A stretch of 64,000 nt of DNA, taken from NCBI GenBank assembly GCA_958295825.1, contig OY282375.1:2279489-2343488 (forward strand), in the 5' to 3' direction. Under the pieces are notes generated by a model, which was given only the letters and a program-made list of their open reading frames with translations, did no database searches and had not been told where the DNA came from. Below, one piece after another: positions 30,755 to 40,111 of this stretch (position 1 is the stretch's first letter; each line of letters opens with the position of its first letter). The position numbers and the translations under genes are program-made. This DNA comes from an uncultured Candidatus Entotheonella sp. GTDB lineage: Bacteria > Tectomicrobia > Entotheonellia > Entotheonellales > Entotheonellaceae.

Positions 30755-33700
30755 GATAACCGGCTTGGAAGACGGGGCCAGACGACAACAATATTGACCC
30801 AATTCGCCGGGCCGTGTCGCTGACGTGCTGGACTTCCCCGGGTTTGAGCGGGCGGGCGAGGATAGCGCGCTCGCGGTACGACAGCCATTTCTTGAGCACT
30901 TGGTAGCCGCCGAGCCGGTAATCCCAGACGGCGGCGGGCACGTTGCGCCAGTAGGCATGGGCGTTGAGATACACGTCGAACGTCGTGCCGCCAAGCGCCG
31001 GCAGGGCATCGCCCATCGCCGCCCGCTCCGCCGGGGTGAAGGCGCGCTCAACGATGCGGCCCTGGCCCGGCATCACCACGTCGCCGGTGCCGAAATGTCC
31101 CCAGCCTGACACCGCGAAATCCTCGCCGGACATGTTGCGCCCGTCGGTGGTGGCCGGCACGGCGATGGCGGCTATCTCCGGGCGCAGCGGCGTTTGCGTG
31201 ACGCCCGCAACCGGCGTGTCGGGATCGAGGAGAGCGGCGAGCTCGCGGCCGCGCCCTGCGGATTCAAGGAGCGCTTCCGTCGCGCCGGGTGCGGGCAGGA
31301 TGCCCGCGCTCCCAGGATCAGGCCAGCCGGGAAGCGGGATGCGCGGCCATTCCATGCGCAGCGCCCCGGCGTTGGCTTTGCGGTAGGCGGGGTTATGGAG
31401 GGTGGCGAGGACATGGTGAAAGAGGTCCTCTACTCCCGCGCCGAGGCGACTGAGATAACGTTGCGCGGTGCCGGACAAATTGGGGCGGCGTGTATTGTTC
31501 TCATCTTCTCCGATCCCATAGCCACGAAGCCAAGCCGGGAAATAACTCGAAAGGCCATTGCCAAAGTTGTCGGCAAGGTGGCGAACCGGAGTTCCACGCG
31601 AGAAATCTTCCTTGGCCTCCCGTTCGCGCGCTTCGAGCCACACATTCCCCCCGAAAACGTGCGGTCGGTAATCGGCGCGCTTCTCGTCCAGCAACTTCGT
31701 TTCCGCCTCCCAATAAAGCCACCGGTTGTCGAACGGGCGATAAGCGAAGCGGACGAAACCGGTCTCATCCGGCCCGCCGCGTTTCAACAGCGCGTCGCGC
31801 ACGGCGCGGGCATCGAACCGCCCCGTGGTCTTCATCACCCCCGGATAGCGCCGCGCGATTTCTTCATGGCCCAAGGCGGCGTTGAAGTAATCGGCGATGC
31901 GCGTCTTGAGTCGATCCAGATCGACGTCGACGAGAAACCCGTCGCGACTGGTCTTGACGCCGGGAAACGACACCGGAAACAGATCGGGCAGAGAGGGCCA
32001 GTCGAACCACGCATCGCTTGCCGCGGTTCGCACGAACGGCAGGCCAAGCGGCAAGACGGGCTTGACGCCTTCGTAGAGCGCATCCGGTTCCGTCTCAGCC
32101 GTTGCGATCAACTCCGCCGGCTTGGCCTGCCCCCACAGATGCCGGAAGCCGACCGCATCCGCGGGTGTGTGGCCGGCCTTGCGCACCAGCGTCGCAATGG
32201 CGGCGCCGACCTGAATGCCCACCGGATCGCCTTCCGTCGAGAAAATGCTCGGGTCGGGCGAGCCGTCCGGCGCCACCTTGCCGGTCTTGTACTTGTCGCC
32301 GTTCAGGCAGTCGATCCGTATGGCGTCGAACGCCTCCAGATAACGCTCCCGCATACCCGTGAACGACAGCCCGTCGAGCCATGAGTAGTTGGAGATGAAG
32401 CAGACCACCCCTTGGCCGGTTTTCTCGGCGATGCGCCGTTCCGCCATGCGGAAGAACCGCACGTACAGGTCATTCAGCCCTTGGCCCTCGGGTTTCCGCA
32501 CCCGCCGCGTCGTCCGGTAGGCGTCCGACAACTCCCGTTCTTCATCCACCGCCATGCCGGCAAAGCCGTTGTAGGGCGGATTGCCGAGAATCACCAGAAT
32601 CGGCGTCTCCTGCTTCACCCGCTCGGCGCGGTCGCGCTCCTCCTCCAACTCGGGAAACGGCAGCGGCTTGGTCGTTCTCGGCTCCCAGCCGGTGAGCGCG
32701 TTGGTGAGGAACACGCCGGCGCGTTCGGCTCCGTCGTCCGCCAACGGCGCCCCGAGGCCCTGCAGGGTCAAGCCGACTTGCAGATGGGCGACGACGAAGG
32801 GCGCCGGCATGATCTCGAAGCCGAACACCCGTTCCGTCGCCGCCTGCTTCACCCGTGCGCCGGTGAGCGCCCCAAGGCCCTGCCCGTCGAGGTTGGCGGC
32901 GATGCGGCGCAGCACCTCGGCCAGATAGGCGCCGGTGCCGCAGCACGGGTCGAGGACGTAGACGTTCTCCGCCGCCAGACCGTCAGCAATGCCGAGATCG
33001 TCCTGCAGCGCCTTGTCCACGCGGGCGACCATGTAGCGGACGACTTCCGCGGGCGTGTACCAGACACCGAGTTGTTTCCGTAGCTCTGGGTCGAAGGCTT
33101 GCAGGAAGGGTTCGTAGAAGTAAGGCACCGCCTCGCCCTCCTGGAAGCGGTCGAAGAAGTCGGGGCGATCCACCCGGTCGAGCGCCGCGGCGGTCCAGTC
33201 CAGCACCTCGACGAGGCCGAGCGGCTGCAGGCGGCCGGGGTCGGAAAGCTGCTGGAACAACGCCCGCAACACGGGGGCGCGCAGATGCCAGACCGCCGTG
33301 CGCCAGTCGAACGCGCCGTTTGGCGGCGGGGCTTGGCGCGCCCACAACACCCAGGCGGAGAAAACGCCGTAGAACAGGGTCTGCACCAGGGTCGAATGGA
33401 AGAAGTGCGCGCCGCGCTCTCCCTCGAACCGCACGCCGAGCGCCTCTTCCAAGGCGGAGCGCACCGCCTTGAGCGACGGCGCGTCGCCCGCCGTCTCGAC
33501 ACGGGCGAGCCCATCGCGCGCATAGGAAGCGAGCAGCCACGCCAAGTCCTTTGGTTCGGCCAACGCCGCCCGGTGCGACAAGGCGCGGGCGAGATATTCG
33601 CCGAGTCCGGCGCCCACGTCACGGGCGAAGGCGCGCGGCTTCGCCAATTTGCGAAGGAAGTCCTCCGCGTTGTCGGCCAGCCGGAAAGCTTCGAGCTTCG

Positions 33701-34124
33701 CGGGACGGCCTGCCGGGTCTTCGCCCACCAACACGAAGTCGCGCGCGTTGGTCACCAGAACCAGCCGGTAGCGGCCCCAGTAGCGGCTGACCTGAGCGGA
33801 GTCCGCGGTGAGCCAGGCATCGTCGCCGGCGGCCTTCACCTCCACCACGCCGCGCTCCGGCGTCTGGCCCTCGCGTGGCCGGCCTTTCTGCACCTGCCTT
33901 GCCGTGTAGAGGCCGAAGTCGGGATGCCCGGCGCCTTGCTCGGCAAGCTCGCCGACGCAGAACACCTTGGGCTTGAGCGCCGCGCCAATGGCGTTCAACA
34001 GATTGGCGAGCGGCCCGTAGCTCGACCGTTCCCCGGTAGCGCCGCCCGATGCGCGCACCCGTGCAAGATCGGCGAAGCACGCTTCGACGGCCGCGGTCAG
34101 TTTTGTGTTCGTTGCCATCATCAT
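30687..34124 (-). CDS. Nuclease-adenine methyltransferase fusion (type ISP/IIG-like restriction enzyme)
   Basis: The roughly 1145-residue protein has an N-terminal PD-(D/E)xK-like region with GHPDFGLYTARQ, GVVEVKAAGDDAWLTADSAQ and YRLVLVTNARDFVLVGED. A helical linker follows, then an N6-adenine methylase core with VYVLDPCCGTGAYLAEVL (motif I) and ILVILGNPPYNGF (motif IV, NPPY). The C-terminal half is a specificity domain like that of LlaBIII-type ISP enzymes (LRGYGIGEDENN, FDVYLNAHAYWRNVPAAVWD, LGGYQVLKKWLSYRE). No helicase motifs are present, so it should act as a single-chain restriction-modification enzyme without translocation. The ATG at 34124 (three ATGs in a row) replaces a longer frame that runs through a REP repeat. 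It contains an in-frame repeat insertion at 31291-31316. Confidence 0.85.
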   Translation of the reverse strand: MMMATNTKLTAAVEACFADLARVRASGGATGERSSYGPLANLLNAIGAALKPKVFCVGELAEQGAGHPDFGLYTARQVQKGRPREGQTPERGVVEVKAAGDDAWLTADSAQVSRYWGRYRLVLVTNARDFVLVGEDPAGRPAKLEAFRLADNAEDFLRKLAKPRAFARDVGAGLGEYLARALSHRAALAEPKDLAWLLASYARDGLARVETAGDAPSLKAVRSALEEALGVRFEGERGAHFFHSTLVQTLFYGVFSAWVLWARQAPPPNGAFDWRTAVWHLRAPVLRALFQQLSDPGRLQPLGLVEVLDWTAAALDRVDRPDFFDRFQEGEAVPYFYEPFLQAFDPELRKQLGVWYTPAEVVRYMVARVDKALQDDLGIADGLAAENVYVLDPCCGTGAYLAEVLRRIAANLDGQGLGALTGARVKQAATERVFGFEIMPAPFVVAHLQVGLTLQGLGAPLADDGAERAGVFLTNALTGWEPRTTKPLPFPELEEERDRAERVKQETPILVILGNPPYNGFAGMAVDEERELSDAYRTTRRVRKPEGQGLNDLYVRFFRMAERRIAEKTGQGVVCFISNYSWLDGLSFTGMRERYLEAFDAIRIDCLNGDKYKTGKVAPDGSPDPSIFSTEGDPVGIQVGAAIATLVRKAGHTPADAVGFRHLWGQAKPAELIATAETEPDALYEGVKPVLPLGLPFVRTAASDAWFDWPSLPDLFPVSFPGVKTSRDGFLVDVDLDRLKTRIADYFNAALGHEEIARRYPGVMKTTGRFDARAVRDALLKRGGPDETGFVRFAYRPFDNRWLYWEAETKLLDEKRADYRPHVFGGNVWLEAREREAKEDFSRGTPVRHLADNFGNGLSSYFPAWLRGYGIGEDENNTRRPNLSGTAQRYLSRLGAGVEDLFHHVLATLHNPAYRKANAGALRMEWPRIPLPGWPDPGSAGILPAPGATEALLESAGRGRELAALLDPDTPVAGVTQTPLRPEIAAIAVPATTDGRNMSGEDFAVSGWGHFGTGDVVMPGQGRIVERAFTPAERAAMGDALPALGGTTFDVYLNAHAYWRNVPAAVWDYRLGGYQVLKKWLSYRERAILARPLKPGEVQHVSDTARRIGSILLSSGPVFQAGYLTAQHQRKPVRPAGRSVGPRGR
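31291..31316. repeat. AGILPA-type palindromic repeat inside a coding sequence
   Basis: GCGGGCAGGATGCCCGC followed by GCTCCCAG lies within the methylase gene, where it is translated as SAGILPAPGA. It matches, with one mismatch, the repeat core at 34209-34233. The inserted codons interrupt a proline-rich linker between conserved segments. Confidence 0.75.
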
Positions 34125-34170
34125 TCCTAGGGCCTGTCGCCTTGCGGCCTCATCGCCACGCTTCCCATGC

Positions 34171-34233
34171 CTGGGAGCGCGAGCTTCCAGCCCGCCAAGC
34201 GGAACCCTGCGGGCAAGATGCCCGCGCTCCCAG
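34171..34233. repeat. AGILPA-type REP element upstream of the methylase gene
   Basis: CTGGGAGCGCGAGCTTCCAG with CCCGCC, then GCGGGCAAGATGCCCGC and GCTCCCAG form a long imperfect palindrome. The second half is repeated inside the downstream gene at 31291-31316. It is a REP-like element in the 5' flank of the nuclease-methylase gene. Confidence 0.7.
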
Positions 34234-34262
34234 AGGGGCATCGCCATTGACGCCCGCGCCAA

Positions 34263-34731
34263 GCCGGCGACTCATACGAACGTAGGGTTGCTCTTATTTG
34301 GGAATCGAGCCACCCGCATCCGTGGAGGACGAACGGGAACATGGTCCACCCTCCATTTCATACCGTCGCCACTTGCCGCGTCCTGCTTCCGGCCCCGGCA
34401 TGGAATTGGCCACGTTACCCGGAAGGCCATCGCGCATCATCCTTCCCGCCATGGCCCCGCCTTGCTTCGTCACGCCCCCTTCATTCAGGTTCCATACAGG
34501 CTGACTGCTGGCTTCGCGGCAAATGTCGGCGTGCGTTTCGCTAATTCGACCTGCACAACCGGCATCCGTCTCCGGACTCGTAATGGCGGTGGCGCCGTCC
34601 TTAAACGGCAGGGCAATTATTGCGGTATGAAAATACTGCTGGGCGGGGAGCACTGGGATTGACGGGGGAAGAAAGCACCGCAAAGGCCGCCATCGGCGAT
34701 GACGGCCTTCGGTTGGCTGTGGGCGTACTGG
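34263..34731. other. Gene-poor intergenic region
   Basis: About 470 bp lie between the methylase 5' flank and the VOC gene. Reading frames here have no start signals or similarity I recognise. A TTCGCTAATTCGACCTGCA segment near 34538 recalls the GTCGGATTACGC repeat family. A hairpin near 34683-34709 may be a terminator. The promoter of the methylase gene probably lies in 34125-34300. Confidence 0.4.
34683..34709 (-). terminator. Possible terminator of the VOC gene
   Basis: On the minus strand, AAGGCCGTCATC and GATGGCGGCCTT can pair (one mismatch) 22 bp beyond the stop of the VOC gene. A run of T is short (TGCGGTGCTTTC follows), so function as a terminator is uncertain. Confidence 0.4.
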
Positions 34732-35610
34732 CTACAGGGCCGTGCCGACCGTGGCAAACGAATCGCGCCCGCGGGCATACGAGCGGATGTTCTGCGCGGC
34801 GTTGCGGTTAATGAACTCGCGGCCCCACATGGGGTGACGCATGCTGCGCACCTCATGCTCGATGGTGAACAAAACCTTGCCGGTGTCGGGATGCACGATG
34901 TCCTGGAAACGGTACTGGCAGGTATCGCTTTCTTCGGTGATCAGGCCGTGCTCGTCCAGAAAGGCGTGCGGGCCGGAGAAATTGGCCACGTAAACGGCGA
35001 CGTGGTGGCCGTCGTAGGCCGGGATGACTTTCCGGGTTTCGCGGAAAATCAGCTTCTGATCACAGCCGACGAGCACTTCGACGACGGCGCCGTTGGTGTC
35101 TTCCGACAGCGTGTAAGGCGCCTGCATGACGGTCTTGTAAAACTGCCCGATGCCCGCCGCCGTGCCTCGCTTGACCGGAAACTCGACGTACGGAATGCCG
35201 AGGGTCATCTCGCCGAATACTTCCGAATCCGGCGCGTGGCAGCGGAACTGATTGCCCCACGGCCCGGTGACGTTGACGTGGCCGTTTTCCTCGGCGCAGG
35301 TGAATTGCGTGTCCGTCATCTGCTCCCGCAACGCCGTGAGGCGCATCTTGAGGGCTTCGAGGTCGGGCACCACCAAGCCGATGACGCCCCGCAACACTTG
35401 CGGCTCGCGGGTTGGCAGATGGAACTGCTGCTGCCCGACGTTGACCCACATGTTTTCGGCGCTCACCATCATGTAGGGATCACGGGTAAAGCCCAGGCCG
35501 GTAACGTAAAACTGCGTGGCCGTCACCTGGTCGGGGGCCGTCACGTTGACGTGCTCCATGGCCAGGATGTTGCCAACGTCTTGGGATGCGCGGTCAAATA
35601 TCTTCTTCAT
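34732..35610 (-). CDS. VOC-superfamily (glyoxalase/extradiol dioxygenase-like) protein
   Basis: The 292-residue protein has two vicinal-oxygen-chelate repeats. The N-terminal one starts ILAMEHVNVTAPDQVTATQF and the C-terminal one TLGIPYVEFPVKRGTAAGIG. Candidate metal ligands are H and E at each repeat (MEHVNV, GHHVAVYV, and FTIEHEVRSM), as in extradiol-type enzymes. The ATG at 35610 (MKKIFDRAS) follows a GGAG-type site; the frame extends 6 codons upstream. Substrate unknown. It lies 56 bp downstream of the epimerase gene on the same strand. Confidence 0.82.
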   Translation of the reverse strand: MKKIFDRASQDVGNILAMEHVNVTAPDQVTATQFYVTGLGFTRDPYMMVSAENMWVNVGQQQFHLPTREPQVLRGVIGLVVPDLEALKMRLTALREQMTDTQFTCAEENGHVNVTGPWGNQFRCHAPDSEVFGEMTLGIPYVEFPVKRGTAAGIGQFYKTVMQAPYTLSEDTNGAVVEVLVGCDQKLIFRETRKVIPAYDGHHVAVYVANFSGPHAFLDEHGLITEESDTCQYRFQDIVHPDTGKVLFTIEHEVRSMRHPMWGREFINRNAAQNIRSYARGRDSFATVGTAL

Positions 35611-35666
35611 GGGAACCGATCTCCTCAACCTAAGCAGGAACGGGTTTGACAGGGGAACGCGGCGGA

Positions 35667-36605
35667 TTATAGCACAGGCGCTTCAGCCGACGGTTCCGGC
35701 GCGGGCACAGGCTTGCCCAGCACGTGCCGCAGGGCAACCTCGAGCTCCGGATAGCGAAACGTGTAGCCCGAGGCGTTGAGCTTGCCGGGTTCCACGCGGG
35801 TGCTGGCGAGCAGCAGGGCGTCGGCCATCTCGCCGAACAACAGGCGGGCGGCAAAGGCCGGCACGGCAAAAGCCGTCGGGCGCCGCAAAACCCGGCCCAA
35901 CGTCTTGGTGAAGCCGCGATTGCTGACGGCCTCGGGCGCCACGAGGTTCACGGCGCCGTGCAGAGATTCCGTCGTCAGCACGTGAGAAATGGCGCCCACG
36001 ACGTCGTCCAAGGCAATCCAGCTCATATACTGGGCGCCGCCGCCGAGCACGCCGCCGAAACCAAGCCTGAACGGAGGCAGCATCTGGCCCAGGGCGCCGC
36101 CGGTAGAACTCAGCACCATGCCCAAGCGCAGCGACACGACCCGGATGCCGCGTTCCGCCGCCGGCGCCGCGGCTGCTTCCCAATCCACGCAGACGCGCGC
36201 CAGGAAGTCTTCCCCGGCGCGGCTCTCCTCCAGTAGCAGACGCTCGCCGCGATTGCCGTAATACCCGATGGCAGAAGCGCACACGAAGGTCTTGGGTGGC
36301 TTGACGACCTGCCGTAGAGCCTCGCAGACGATCTGGGTGCCGTGCACCCGGCTGTCGTAGATACGCCGCTTCTTGTCCGCCGTCCAGCGTCCGGCGATGC
36401 CCTCACCGGCCAGATGCACGACGGCGTCTACGCCCTCCAGGGCCGGCAGGGGCAGGCGCCCGGCCTCCGGCTCCCAGGCCACTTCTCCCCATCCCGGACG
36501 CGCCCGCCCGCGAACCAGTCGCGTCACCCGGTGCCCCGCCGCTTCAAGGCAGGGTGTCAGAGCGGAACCGATCAGCCCGCTTGCTCCGCTTACGAGTATG
36601 TGCAT
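35667..36605 (-). CDS. TIGR01777 family (YfcH-like) sugar-nucleotide epimerase
   Basis: The 312-residue extended SDR has HILVSGASGLIGSALTPCLE (NAD-binding G-x-x-G-x-x-G), VDAVVHLAGEGIAGRWTADK (the AGE-IA-RW block is diagnostic for TIGR01777), FVCASAIGYYGNRGE (Ser and Tyr region), LRLGMVLSSTGGALGQMLPP and MSWIALDDVVGAI. The ATG at 36605 begins right before the nucleotide-binding fold; the longer frame adds 11 residues. The enzymatic substrate of this family is not known; relatives are found with cell-division or photolyase genes. Confidence 0.92.
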   Translation of the reverse strand: MHILVSGASGLIGSALTPCLEAAGHRVTRLVRGRARPGWGEVAWEPEAGRLPLPALEGVDAVVHLAGEGIAGRWTADKKRRIYDSRVHGTQIVCEALRQVVKPPKTFVCASAIGYYGNRGERLLLEESRAGEDFLARVCVDWEAAAAPAAERGIRVVSLRLGMVLSSTGGALGQMLPPFRLGFGGVLGGGAQYMSWIALDDVVGAISHVLTTESLHGAVNLVAPEAVSNRGFTKTLGRVLRRPTAFAVPAFAARLLFGEMADALLLASTRVEPGKLNASGYTFRYPELEVALRHVLGKPVPAPEPSAEAPVL

Positions 36606-36645
36606 AGCCTCTCCAATTGGCGCGCAACATGGCTTCACGCCGAAT

Positions 36646-37413
36646 CTAACCCAGCGATACGATACCCTTCGCTACCGGCTGCAGGCGCTCCAGAACCAGC
36701 GGGTCGTGGCCGGGAACGATCAGTTCCGGCTCGTCGGCCAACTCGCGCATGCGCTCAAAGCTATCGTACATGCCGGGCAGGTCGTGCAGCACCATGAACG
36801 GCACGTCCTTTTCGACGTTGTGGTAATAGTGCGACGCGTCCGTGGCCAGCACCGCCCGCCCCAGGGCGGTCTGCACCGTGACGATCTGCAGGCCGGCGGT
36901 GTGTCCGCCAACCCGATGTACGTGCACGCCGGGCACGATCTCGCGCACGCCATCCACAAGTCGCAGCCGCCCTTCGTAGTTGTAACGCACCATGGCCACC
37001 ACGTCGTCCACCTCGATGGAATGCCGAAAGGCGGCGTGGCGCACGTACTTGCCCGTGTAAAACCGCATTTCGTCTTCTTGCAGGTAAAAGGTGGCGTTCG
37101 GGAACAAGTCGTAATTACCGACGTGGTCGTAGTGCAGGTGGCTGACGATGACGTGCGACACGCTGGCGCAGTCGATGCCGAGCTCCGCCAGGCCCGCCGA
37201 CGGACAGCGCAGGAATTCGCGCCCGCGGCGCGTGCCGACTGCCTCCGTGAAGCCCAGGTCGACGACCACCGTGTGTTGGTCACTCACCAGCGCCCACACG
37301 AAGTAGGCCATCTTCATCGGCGTGTTGTGATAGTCGCCGTAGAACAGCTCCGTCGACGTTGCCTCGCGGCGGGCGTATTGCACCGCGTATAGGATGTATG
37401 GCGAAAGCGGCAT
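36646..37413 (-). CDS. MBL-fold hydrolase (N-acyl homoserine lactonase-like)
   Basis: The 255-residue metallo-beta-lactamase-fold protein has the zinc motif HVIVSHLHYDHVGNYDLFPN (H-x-H-x-D-H), a third-ligand HRVGGHTAGLQIV, AVLATDASHYYHNVEKD (bridging Asp, Tyr/His) and LIVPGHDPLV (last His). The YDLFPNATFYLQEDEMRF segment resembles AiiA-type lactonases. The ATG at 37413 follows GGAGGGAAG; the longer frame has no support. Activity could be lactone or other ester hydrolysis. Confidence 0.88.
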   Translation of the reverse strand: MPLSPYILYAVQYARREATSTELFYGDYHNTPMKMAYFVWALVSDQHTVVVDLGFTEAVGTRRGREFLRCPSAGLAELGIDCASVSHVIVSHLHYDHVGNYDLFPNATFYLQEDEMRFYTGKYVRHAAFRHSIEVDDVVAMVRYNYEGRLRLVDGVREIVPGVHVHRVGGHTAGLQIVTVQTALGRAVLATDASHYYHNVEKDVPFMVLHDLPGMYDSFERMRELADEPELIVPGHDPLVLERLQPVAKGIVSLG

Positions 37414-37618
37414 GGCTTCCCTCCTCTCCGGTCGGCCCTCCTGCTGAGAACCGATCCTGCGTTCAATCTGCATGAGATTGCCTGACGTTCGCCAGTATTG
37501 TAGAGTTTCTGCCGCACGGGTCAAAGCTGGCCGCCGCCATGCGCAGTCGCGGCTTTTCTCAAGATGTGCTTCACCTTCTTTTCACCCTTTTCACCATGCT
37601 AAATTTGGAGGTCACGCC

Positions 37619-40027
37619 ATGAAGAAAACCATAACAATCTGTCTGGTCCTGAAACTCGCGATCCTCATGGTGAGCCTGTTTCTGGCGCCCAACGTCTGGG
37701 CGCAGGTCGAGACCACGCAGCCGGAGGCGGAAGCAGATAACGTGCACCGGCTCGACGTTATCGAAGTGACCGCCACCAAGCGGGTCTTGTCCGTTCAGGA
37801 CGTGCCCTTTCCGGTGAACGTTCAATCCGAAGAAAATATACAGCGCCTGAATACGTCCACCCTGGAAGACCTGTCTCTAGCCATCCCCGGCTTGGTCGTA
37901 CAAAACCTGGGACCCGGCCAGAGCCAAGTCTCTATCCGCGGCGTTTCCGCCGGCCAGATTGTCCGTGACCAGCCGGGTGTGAAAGAGCAGGTCGGCATCT
38001 ATTTGGACGAAACACCGCTGGCGCTGTCGCTGTTTACACCAGATCTGGACCTGTTCGACCTGAATCGCGTCGAGACCTTGCGGGGTCCGCAGGGAACGCT
38101 GTTCGGGGCCGGCTCTATCGGCGGCACCATCCGGCTTATTACCAATCAACCGCGTCTCAACGTGACGGAAGCGAAGGGGGAAATCGACTTCAATACCATC
38201 CAGGACGGAGGCATTGGCGGGCATTTGAAGGCAGTTGTCAATGCCCCCTTGGGTGATAAGGCGGCGCTTCGCTTGGTCACCTACGGCACGCGGTATGGCG
38301 GCTACATCGATGCACTGCGCGAAGCGGGTTGGGACGAAGACGTTAACACCGGCAGACGCCAAGGTGGCCGCTTCGCCTTGCTGTTACAACCGACGGACCG
38401 TTTGTCCATCACCCCGCGTATCGTCTACCAAAGCATCATGTTCGAAGGCTTCAACCGGCAGGAAGTGTACAACCTGTTCGCCAATCCCCACACCACGACG
38501 CGCCGGCTAATTCAACTGGGCGATTGGGAGCAGTTTCTGAGGATGGAAGAAGTCTTCGAGGACGAAACCGTGGTCATGGACGCCGTCGTGAACTATCGCC
38601 TCAATGCCGTTGACATGACCTATGCCGTCGGCTATGCCAGACGCGACATCCTGGTCAGCCGCGACGCCAGTGCTCTAACGCACAGCGTATCCATAGACTT
38701 GGGCTTGCCGGATGAATCGTTGGTCATACCATCCAACCTGCGTGACACCACCAAGTTGGGGCAAATGACCCACGAGTTCCGCTTGAGCTCCAACAACGAC
38801 AGTGCCCTCCAGTGGGTCACCGGCATATTCTATTCGGATACGAAACGTGACTACGCCCAGCGCCTGCCCACGCCGGGATACGACGCCTTCATAGACGAGA
38901 CATTAGGAGCGGGGATTTCAGACGGCTTGCGCAACGGTTTTCCAGATCGGGACGCCCCATACGCGTCCGATCTGCCCTACGACATCGAACAAGTCGCACT
39001 GTTCGGTGAGGCGAGCTATGCCTTCACGGACCGTCTTGAGCTATCCCTTGGTGGTCGCTGGTACCAATGGGAGGAACAGCGCTCTTTTGTCTCAGGGGGA
39101 GTGTTCTCGAATCAAGACAAGTTGTCCGACAAGACCGACTCCAGCGGCTTCACACCTCGTTTGACCGCTAGTTACGATCTCACCGACAACATCGTGGTGA
39201 ACACACAGATTGCGCAGGGATTCCGTCTTGGCGGCGCCAACGACCCGATAAACGAGACCCTCTGTCGGGGTAGAGATGTCGAGACTTTCGGAGGTATCAA
39301 AAAATATGATGACGAGACCCTGTGGAACTACGAAGTCGGCTTCAAGTCACTGTTCCAACGGATCGGGCTGAATGCAGCGGTCTTCTATACTGACATCAAG
39401 GACCTGCAGGTCACTCTGGATGCTGGGACCTGTTCGTCGCGTATTTCGTTCAACGTGCCCCGCTCTCATACCTTGGGGGCCGAGCTGGAGTTGAACGCCT
39501 ACTTGACCGATGCCTTTCTGTTTGCCCTCGCGGGCAGCTATGTCAACGCGGAATTCGACAGTACGGTCCGAGATGCTGACGGCAACGTTCTCGGCGGCGT
39601 CAAAGACGGTAACCGCTTGGCCTCCGTGCCGGAATGGCAGTTCTCGACCTCCGGCACGTATACCTTGCCGGGCATTCTGGGCGCCAACGAAAGCTACCTC
39701 TCAGCCATCTGGCAGTATGTGGGCGACCGGATCACCCAGCCCGGGGATCAGGAGCCGGGCGCCGGCGACTTCGCGCACGGTTTGGCCTTCGGCGGCGCGG
39801 ACGGCACGGAGGTCACCAGCCTGAACCTGGTTTTGCCCGCGTACAGCCTCGTTAACATGAGAGCGGGCCTTATCTATGACGCCTGGGAGCTTGTCCTATA
39901 CGCCAACAATCTCACCAACGAAAACGTCCTGCTGTCGTTCGACCGTGAACGCGGCGGCCGCGCCCGTTTGGGTTACCGCGTGAGTCAGCCGTTCACCGCC
40001 GGCTTGACCATGCGCTGGCACTTCTGA
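37619..40027 (+). CDS. TonB-dependent outer-membrane receptor
   Basis: The 802-residue protein has a signal peptide (KKTITICLVLKLAILMVSLF to NVWAQ) and a TonB-box-like IEVTATKR (about residue 50). A plug domain (DVPFPVNVQSEENIQRLNTS, VETLRGPQGTLFGAGSIGG) and a beta-barrel follow, ending with a C-terminal Phe (TMRWHF) as needed for barrel assembly. TTGGAGG precedes the ATG. It imports a scarce ligand (siderophore, cobalamin, glycan or similar) energised by TonB; the ligand cannot be predicted. It is monocistronic and followed by a strong terminator. Confidence 0.93.
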   Translation: MKKTITICLVLKLAILMVSLFLAPNVWAQVETTQPEAEADNVHRLDVIEVTATKRVLSVQDVPFPVNVQSEENIQRLNTSTLEDLSLAIPGLVVQNLGPGQSQVSIRGVSAGQIVRDQPGVKEQVGIYLDETPLALSLFTPDLDLFDLNRVETLRGPQGTLFGAGSIGGTIRLITNQPRLNVTEAKGEIDFNTIQDGGIGGHLKAVVNAPLGDKAALRLVTYGTRYGGYIDALREAGWDEDVNTGRRQGGRFALLLQPTDRLSITPRIVYQSIMFEGFNRQEVYNLFANPHTTTRRLIQLGDWEQFLRMEEVFEDETVVMDAVVNYRLNAVDMTYAVGYARRDILVSRDASALTHSVSIDLGLPDESLVIPSNLRDTTKLGQMTHEFRLSSNNDSALQWVTGIFYSDTKRDYAQRLPTPGYDAFIDETLGAGISDGLRNGFPDRDAPYASDLPYDIEQVALFGEASYAFTDRLELSLGGRWYQWEEQRSFVSGGVFSNQDKLSDKTDSSGFTPRLTASYDLTDNIVVNTQIAQGFRLGGANDPINETLCRGRDVETFGGIKKYDDETLWNYEVGFKSLFQRIGLNAAVFYTDIKDLQVTLDAGTCSSRISFNVPRSHTLGAELELNAYLTDAFLFALAGSYVNAEFDSTVRDADGNVLGGVKDGNRLASVPEWQFSTSGTYTLPGILGANESYLSAIWQYVGDRITQPGDQEPGAGDFAHGLAFGGADGTEVTSLNLVLPAYSLVNMRAGLIYDAWELVLYANNLTNENVLLSFDRERGGRARLGYRVSQPFTAGLTMRWHF

Positions 40028-40066
40028 TGCGGGAAGCTGGCTGAGAGAAACTCGGAAAGGGGAGAT

Positions 40067-40106
40067 CAGCCTTGGCGGCCGCGGGCGCTGCCAAGGCTGC
40101 TTTTTT
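40067..40106 (+). terminator. Rho-independent terminator of the TonB receptor gene
   Basis: CAGCCTTGGCGGC and GCTGCCAAGGCTG pair as a stem closed by a short G+C loop and are followed by CTTTTTTG. It sits 40 bp after the receptor stop and only a few bases from the end of the convergent thiolase gene. Confidence 0.88.
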
Positions 40107-40111
40107 GCCTG

